Shown here in pieces: positions 1 through 7,029 of a stretch of DNA of 7,029 nt (position 1 is the first letter of the stretch; the number at the start of each line of letters is the position of its first letter). The DNA is taken from positions 1-7,029 of the forward strand of contig JAQTNZ010000133.1 in the NCBI GenBank assembly GCA_028713595.1, in the 5' to 3' direction. Source of the DNA: Methylovulum sp. (GTDB taxonomy: Bacteria > Pseudomonadota > Gammaproteobacteria > Methylococcales > Methylomonadaceae). Position numbers and translations under genes: made by a program. The notes under the pieces are model-generated. The model was not told the DNA's origin and did not search any database. It saw only the letters and a list, made by a program, of their open reading frames with translations.

Positions 1-3774
<3,774 letters not shown>

Positions 3775-3831
3775 CGGGCCTTACGCAACCAGGTGTTTTA
3801 TAGCTAACGCAGTTAAATTGATTGTAAAGCG

Positions 3832-3885
3832 GTTCGCCCTGAGCCTGTCGAAGGGCTATGGTGGTTCGACAAGCTCACCACGAAC
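3832..3885. repeat. Inverted pair of REP-like palindromic repeats
   Basis: Two 21-nt units lie in opposite orientation. Unit 1 (3836-3856) has stem GCCCT/AGGGC around GAGCCTGTCGA. Unit 2 (3861-3881) has stem GTGGT/ACCAC around TCGACAAGCTC. Read on the - strand, unit 1 has the loop TCGACAGGCTC, one base different from unit 2, while the stems differ but remain self-complementary. The pair is bracketed by GTTCG (3832-3836) and CGAAC (3881-3885). The two halves can also pair with each other across 3832-3852 and 3865-3885, with 17 of 21 positions matched. From memory, TTCGACA(g/a)GCTC repeats are dispersed in intergenic regions of many proteobacteria; copy number in this genome cannot be judged from one window. 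Confidence 0.8.
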
Positions 3886-3955
3886 GACATCATTTTATTG
3901 CGCTTTAGCTATATTGCCGTTTGCCGCCGACTACCGCAGGTTTTGCCGGGACTGG

Positions 3956-3979
3956 CCCGAAGGTTATCTCGCCTTCGGG
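3956..3979 (+). other. GC-rich hairpin in the rpoC 3' untranslated region
   Basis: CCCGAAGG (3956-3963) pairs perfectly with CCTTCGGG (3972-3979) around an 8-nt loop. A lower stem, CCGCA (3934-3938) with TGCGG (3980-3984), can form with an unpaired segment on the 5' side only. No T-run follows, so it is not itself an intrinsic terminator. It could protect the rpoC mRNA 3' end, or be part of a structured RNA that ends at the terminator just downstream. Confidence 0.6.
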
Positions 3980-3994
3980 TGCGGGGGCGATTAA

Positions 3995-4028
3995 AAATGC
4001 CGCAAAGCGTGTCGGCATTTGTTTTTTT
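3995..4028 (+). terminator. Rho-independent terminator of the rpoBC transcript
   Basis: AAATGCCG (3995-4002) and CGGCATTT (4013-4020) form a perfect 8-bp stem with a 10-nt loop, followed by one G and a run of seven T (4022-4028). The A-run before the stem (3993-3997) also gives a run of five T after the same stem on the - strand, so the element could stop transcription in both directions. Its place between rpoC and the rpsL promoter separates the two operons. Confidence 0.88.
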
Positions 4029-4073
4029 AATCGGCGGAAAATGGGCTAGGTAACGGCAAATAGTTAAGCGAAG

Positions 4074-4092
4074 TTAATGATATTTAAAATAT
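4074..4092 (+). promoter_or_regulatory. AT-rich UP-element-like tract upstream of the str promoter
   Basis: An almost pure A/T stretch lies directly upstream of the -35 box and includes ATATTT-A-AAATAT (4080-4092). AT tracts in this position bind the RNA polymerase alpha C-terminal domain at strong ribosomal promoters. Assignment is by position and composition only. Confidence 0.45.
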
Positions 4093-4094
4093 GC

Positions 4095-4123
4095 TTGACC
4101 TATACGTTATAGGCAAGTAAAAT
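4095..4123 (+). promoter_or_regulatory. Sigma70-type promoter of the str operon (rpsL-rpsG-fusA)
   Basis: The -35 box is TTGACC (4095-4100) and the -10 box is TAAAAT (4118-4123), with the optimal 17-nt spacing. Each box differs from consensus at one position. Transcription would start near 4130. The bases after the -10 box (GTCCTGC) form a fairly GC-rich discriminator, as is common at promoters under stringent (ppGpp) control, though that regulation is inferred. The spacer contains the dyad CCTATA-CGT-TATAGG described in the findings. Confidence 0.85.
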
Positions 4124-4129
4124 GTCCTG

Positions 4130-4247
4130 CTAACGTAAGCTAAAGTAATTTAGATAAGTCGAAAACAATTTTGACTGTCAGTGATTTTATTGACGGTTGC
4201 TTTAATTTTGTCTGGCAGTTAATTGTATATCGGAGTGAGTAATAAAT
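4130..4247 (+). promoter_or_regulatory. rpsL mRNA leader with hairpin and direct repeat
   Basis: About 118 nt separate the predicted transcription start from the rpsL ATG. A hairpin can form between ACTGTCA (4174-4180) and TGACGGT (4191-4197), with seven pairs including one G-U and a 10-nt loop. Two 16-nt segments, 4167-4182 and 4204-4219, match at 14 of 16 positions in direct orientation. I do not recognise a known riboswitch or ribosomal-protein binding element. The Shine-Dalgarno-like GGAGTGAG lies at 4232-4239; its GGAG core is 12 nt from the ATG, longer than usual. Stops in all three frames (TGAGTAATAA) precede the start. Confidence 0.5.
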
Positions 4248-4622
4248 ATGGCCACGATTAACCAGTTGGTTCGTAAGCCGCGTGCTAAAAGAATAGAAAA
4301 AAGTAACGTGCCGGCTCTTGAAGCTTGTCCGCAACGTCGGGGCGTATGCACCCGTGTTTACACCACAACACCTAAAAAGCCTAACTCGGCCTTGCGTAAA
4401 GTCGCGCGGGTCAGATTGACCAACGGTGCTGAGGTCAGCAGTTATATCGGCGGTGAAGGCCACAACTTGCAAGAACATTCCGTGGTTTTGATCCGGGGCG
4501 GTCGTGTCAAGGACTTGCCCGGTGTCCGGTATCACGTCGTCCGTGGTAGCTTGGATGCTTCTGGGGTCAACAACAGAAAGTGTGGGCGTTCTAAGTATGG
4601 AACCAAGCGGCCAAAAAGCTAA
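4248..4622 (+). CDS. rpsL: 30S ribosomal protein S12
   Basis: S12 sits at the 30S decoding centre, contacts 16S rRNA helices 18, 27 and 44, and influences tRNA-selection accuracy. The 124-residue length equals that of E. coli S12, and the sequence is nearly the same throughout: [14 protein letters not shown] at the N-terminus, [25 protein letters not shown] around residues 27-51, and [13 protein letters not shown] around residues 84-96. The residues whose change gives streptomycin resistance or dependence (K43, K88 and P91, counting Met) are all wild type, so a streptomycin-sensitive ribosome is expected from this gene. The Asp that is often methylthiolated (D89) is present. It is the first gene of the str operon, preceded by its own promoter at 4095-4123. 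rpsG begins 18 nt after its TAA. The ATG start matches the family N-terminus exactly. Confidence 0.98.
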   Translation: MATINQLVRKPRAKRIEKSNVPALEACPQRRGVCTRVYTTTPKKPNSALRKVARVRLTNGAEVSSYIGGEGHNLQEHSVVLIRGGRVKDLPGVRYHVVRGSLDASGVNNRKCGRSKYGTKRPKS

Positions 4623-4640
4623 AAATAGTGGATAGCAAAA

Positions 4641-5111
4641 ATGTCTAGAAGAAGAGTTGCAACTAAAAGAGAGATAATTCCAGATCCAAGGTTTAATAGC
4701 ATCATGCTGACCAAATTCATGAACATGATCATGGATAGTGGTAAAAAGTCAGTCGCTGAATCTATTGTTTATGGTGCTCTTGACGTAATCGAAAACAAAG
4801 GCCACACCGTCCCGTTGGATGTGTTGTCCAAAGCGTTGGAAAACGTCCAGCCACGGGTTGAGGTCAAATCCCGCCGTGTGGGTGGTGCGACTTACCAAGT
4901 GCCTGTGGAAGTCAGGCCGTCAAGACGTATGGCCCTGGCGATGCGCTGGTTGATTGACGCTTCGCGTAAACGCAACGAACGCACTATGGCCTTTAAGTTG
5001 GCTGGTGAGTTGATGGATGCGTCCGAAGGTAAGGGTAACGCGGCTAAGAAGCGCGAAGACACCCACAGAATGGCTGAAGCTAACAAAGCTTTCTCCCATT
5101 ACCGCTTCTAA
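4641..5111 (+). CDS. rpsG: 30S ribosomal protein S7
   Basis: S7 is a primary 16S rRNA-binding protein that nucleates assembly of the 30S head and lies near the E-site tRNA. At 156 residues it has the usual bacterial length. It opens with [18 protein letters not shown] and carries the typical core [28 protein letters not shown] (residues 64-91), ending AFSHYRF. The start follows a weak Shine-Dalgarno (GTGGA, 4628-4632) at 8-nt spacing; translational coupling to rpsL 18 nt upstream is likely. The first 17 codons use AGA or AGG for all five arginines, plus ATA and CCA, unlike the CGN-rich remainder of the gene. In E. coli S7 is the translational repressor of this operon, but the intercistronic site it uses there has no room here. 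Confidence 0.98.
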   Translation: MSRRRVATKREIIPDPRFNSIMLTKFMNMIMDSGKKSVAESIVYGALDVIENKGHTVPLDVLSKALENVQPRVEVKSRRVGGATYQVPVEVRPSRRMALAMRWLIDASRKRNERTMAFKLAGELMDASEGKGNAAKKREDTHRMAEANKAFSHYRF

Positions 5112-5127
5112 GCCCTAGTTAGGTTTT

Positions 5128-5133
5128 ATGTAG
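5128..5133 (+). other. Minimal start-stop unit ATG-TAG in front of fusA
   Basis: ATG (5128-5130) is followed at once by TAG (5131-5133) and ends one base before the fusA GTG. AGG at 5121-5123 is 4 nt from this ATG and 11 nt from the GTG. The two codons are not in the fusA frame. It may be chance, or a site where initiating or terminating ribosomes pause next to the fusA start. Confidence 0.5.
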
Positions 5134-5134
5134 C

Positions 5135-7029
5135 GTGGTCAGGAAAACGCCTATTGACCGTTACCGTAATATCGGCATCATGGCCCATATTGATGCCGGT
5201 AAGACGACGACCACTGAACGCATCCTGTATTATACGGGCGTTTCCCATAAAATCGGTGAAGTGCATGACGGTACTGCAACCATGGATTGGATGCAGCAAG
5301 AGCAGGAGCGTGGTATCACCATCACCTCGGCGGCGACCACTTGTTTTTGGAGTGGTATGCAAAAGCAGTTTTTGCAGCACCGTATCAATATTATTGACAC
5401 GCCAGGCCATGTGGATTTTACCATTGAGGTCGAGCGGTCATTGCGGGTTTTGGACGGTGCTTGTGCGCTTTTTTGCGCGGTGGGCGGCGTTGAGCCGCAA
5501 TCGGAAACCGTTTGGCGGCAAGCTGACAAGTACAAAGTGCCACGGTTGGCCTTCATCAATAAGATGGATCGTACCGGCGCCAATTTTTTGCGGGTCATCG
5601 AACAAATAAAAGCCCGTCTAGGGGCGGTCCCCGTGCCAATGCAATTGCCAATTGGTTCGGAAGAGAATTTTAAGGGTGTTGTCGATCTGATCAAGATGAA
5701 AGCCATCTACTGGGATGATGCCAGTATGGGCATGAGCTTCATTGAAGACGACATTCCGGCTGACATGCAGGTGTTGTGTGAAACGTGGCGGGAAGCCATT
5801 GTCGAGGCCGCCGCTGAAGCCAGCGAAGAGTACATGGACAAATACCTGGTCGAAGGTGAGTTGTCCGCTGAAGAGATTAAGCAAGGCATCCGGCTGCGGA
5901 CTATCGCCAACCAGATAGTGCCCGCCTTTTGTGGTTCGGCCTTTAAAAATAAAGGTGTCCAGGCGTTGTTGGATGCGGTTGTCGAGTATTTGCCCGCCCC
6001 CATTGATATTCCCCCCGTAGTGGGTTTGCTGGAAGATGAGGTGACGGAAATTGAACGTCATGCCGATGACGGCGCGCCTTTTTCAGCCTTGGCGTTCAAG
6101 ATTGCCACCGACCCGTTTGTCGGGACCCTGACGTTTTTTCGGGTGTATTCGGGGGTGCTCAATTCTGGCGATGTCATTTATAACCCGGTCAAGAAGAAAA
6201 AGGAACGCATTAGCCGTATCGTGCAAATGCACGCCAACAGCAGGGAAGAGGTCAAGGAAGTGTTTGCAGGTGACATAGCGGCGGCCATCGGGCTTAAGGA
6301 TGTGACCACCGGCGACAGCCTTTGCCAGTTGGATTCGGTGCTGATCTTGGAGAAAATGGATTTCCCTGATCCGGTCATCTCCATCGCGGTGGAGCCTAGG
6401 ACTAAGGCCGACCAAGACAAAATGGCGGTGGCGCTCTCCCGTCTCGCCCAAGAAGACCCTTCGTTTCGGGTGATGACTGACGCGGAGTCGGGGCAGGTGA
6501 TTATTTCCGGGATGGGCGAGCTGCATCTGGAAATCATCGTTGACCGGATGAAGCGGGAGTTTAACGTCGATGCCAATATCGGCAACCCGCAGGTCGCTTA
6601 TCGGGAAACCATCCGCAAGCCGATTGAACATGAGAAAAAGTTTATCAGGCAAGCAGGTGGCCGCGGCCAATACGCCCACATCTGGTTGCGTATCGAGCCG
6701 CAGGAAAACGGCAAGGGTTACGAGTTTGTCAATGAGGTTGTCGGTGGCGTAGTGCCTAAGGAATTTATCCCGGCAGTTGATAATGGTGTCCAAGACCAGC
6801 TAAAATGTGGAGTTTTGGCCGGTTTTCCTGTTTTGGACGTTAAGGTTTCGTTATTTGATGGTTCGTATCACGATGTCGATTCGAACGAGCTGGCTTTTAA
6901 GATTGCAGGTTCAATGTGCTTCCGTGAAGGCTTGGCAGAAGCGTCCCCTGTGTTGTTGGAGCCGATAATGAAAGTCGAGATCGTCACGCCGGAAGACTAT
7001 ATGGGCGATGTCGTCGGCGATATTAACAG
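5135..7029 (+). CDS. fusA: Elongation factor G (3'-truncated by window edge, GTG start)
   Basis: EF-G is the GTPase that drives translocation and, with RRF, ribosome recycling. The GTG at 5135 is the only usable start: an in-frame TAG lies at 5120-5122 and no ATG is near, and V-V-R-K-T-P-I aligns residue for residue with E. coli M-A-R-T-T-P-I. 631 complete codons are present before the edge, of about 700. GTPase motifs are intact: AHIDAGKTT (17-25), RGITIT (59-64), DTPGH (88-92), NKMD (142-145) and GSAFK (267-271). Domain II follows at roughly 311-405, domain III at 409-487 (with [14 protein letters not shown]), domain IV from about 488 with its tip loop GSYHDVDS (576-583), and domain V begins near LLEPIMKVE (607-615). 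It starts 23 nt after rpsG. Eight cysteines occur (70, 110, 114, 215, 266, 397, 558, 595); 114, 266 and 397 correspond to the E. coli ones. tuf would be expected next. Confidence 0.97.
   Translation, partial: MVRKTPIDRYRNIGIMAHIDAGKTTTTERILYYTGVSHKIGEVHDGTATMDWMQQEQERGITITSAATTCFWSGMQKQFLQHRINIIDTPGHVDFTIEVERSLRVLDGACALFCAVGGVEPQSETVWRQADKYKVPRLAFINKMDRTGANFLRVIEQIKARLGAVPVPMQLPIGSEENFKGVVDLIKMKAIYWDDASMGMSFIEDDIPADMQVLCETWREAIVEAAAEASEEYMDKYLVEGELSAEEIKQGIRLRTIANQIVPAFCGSAFKNKGVQALLDAVVEYLPAPIDIPPVVGLLEDEVTEIERHADDGAPFSALAFKIATDPFVGTLTFFRVYSGVLNSGDVIYNPVKKKKERISRIVQMHANSREEVKEVFAGDIAAAIGLKDVTTGDSLCQLDSVLILEKMDFPDPVISIAVEPRTKADQDKMAVALSRLAQEDPSFRVMTDAESGQVIISGMGELHLEIIVDRMKREFNVDANIGNPQVAYRETIRKPIEHEKKFIRQAGGRGQYAHIWLRIEPQENGKGYEFVNEVVGGVVPKEFIPAVDNGVQDQLKCGVLAGFPVLDVKVSLFDGSYHDVDSNELAFKIAGSMCFREGLAEASPVLLEPIMKVEIVTPEDYMGDVVGDIN

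Larger units (their letters stand above)
3775..4247. other. 473-nt non-coding spacer between rpoC and rpsL
   Basis: No open frame here resembles a protein, and no tRNA or rRNA is seen. The spacer contains a REP-like inverted pair, a GC-rich hairpin, an intrinsic terminator, an AT-rich tract, the str promoter and the rpsL leader, each listed separately. The first 57 bases (3775-3831) show nothing recognisable beyond a short segment, 3801-3810, complementary to 3900-3911. The terminator lies about 220 nt downstream of the rpoC stop, so the rpoBC transcript would have an unusually long structured 3' untranslated region. Confidence 0.85.

Noticed and set aside
3901..4028. Independent small RNA gene ending at the terminator
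   Set aside because: The hairpins and terminator would fit, but I found no convincing promoter between the rpoC stop and 3900 and do not recognise an RNA family, so I describe it as a 3' untranslated region.
4197..4225. Possible second promoter in the rpsL leader (TTGCTT-17-TAATTG)
   Set aside because: Both boxes are poor matches, and a much better promoter lies about 100 nt upstream. A transcript from here would leave almost no leader.
4368..4520. Possible streptomycin-resistance changes in S12
   Set aside because: K43, K88 and P91 are all wild type.
4140..4535. - strand open frame running from rpsL into the leader
   Set aside because: Two thirds of it is antisense to S12, and the remainder reads through AT-rich leader. 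There is no domain or promoter evidence.
5154..5609. + strand open frame of 151 codons at the start of fusA
   Set aside because: It is in a different frame from the complete GTPase domain of EF-G, which has all its motifs. It is an overlap artefact.
6083..6793. Long - strand open frame of 236 codons opposite fusA
   Set aside because: It lies wholly antisense to intact EF-G coding sequence, and its translation resembles no family I know. The length is explained by the codon bias of the sense gene.

Overview
This is a housekeeping stretch of a gammaproteobacterial chromosome. It holds the 3' part of rpoC, then the start of the str operon (rpsL, rpsG, fusA), all on the + strand. RpoC is colinear with the E. 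coli protein and contains the proteobacterial trigger-loop insertion. S12 and S7 are close to E. coli in sequence and length. The EF-G resembles the form in many beta- and gammaproteobacteria more than the divergent enteric one. Moderate GC content, the gene order rpoC-rpsL-rpsG-fusA and a TTCGACA(g/a)GCTC repeat make me think of a methanotroph-like (Methylococcales) or similar environmental lineage, but that placement is a low-confidence guess.

Layout: 1-3774 rpoC, open at the left edge, with about 141 N-terminal residues missing; 3775-4247 a 473-nt non-coding spacer; 4248-4622 rpsL; 4641-5111 rpsG; 5135-7029 fusA, with a GTG start and open at the right edge, with about 70 C-terminal residues missing.

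The spacer is the most unusual part. In order it carries a pair of inverted REP-like repeats (3832-3885), a GC-rich hairpin (3956-3979), a strong intrinsic terminator (3995-4028), an AT-rich tract, a sigma70-type promoter TTGACC-17-TAAAAT (4095-4123) whose spacer is a near-perfect dyad, and a leader of about 118 nt with a direct repeat and a hairpin. Arms on both sides of the terminator (3901-3930 and 4031-4070) are also complementary to each other, so the region from about 3900 to 4070 forms one large imperfect inverted repeat.

Functionally, RpoC is the catalytic subunit of RNA polymerase, S12 and S7 are 30S subunit proteins (decoding centre and head), and EF-G is the translocase. The terminator separates the rpoBC transcript from the str operon, which appears to have its own promoter. 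I find no sign of a new accessory system, mobile gene cluster, CRISPR array or RNA gene. The observations worth following are regulatory and structural.
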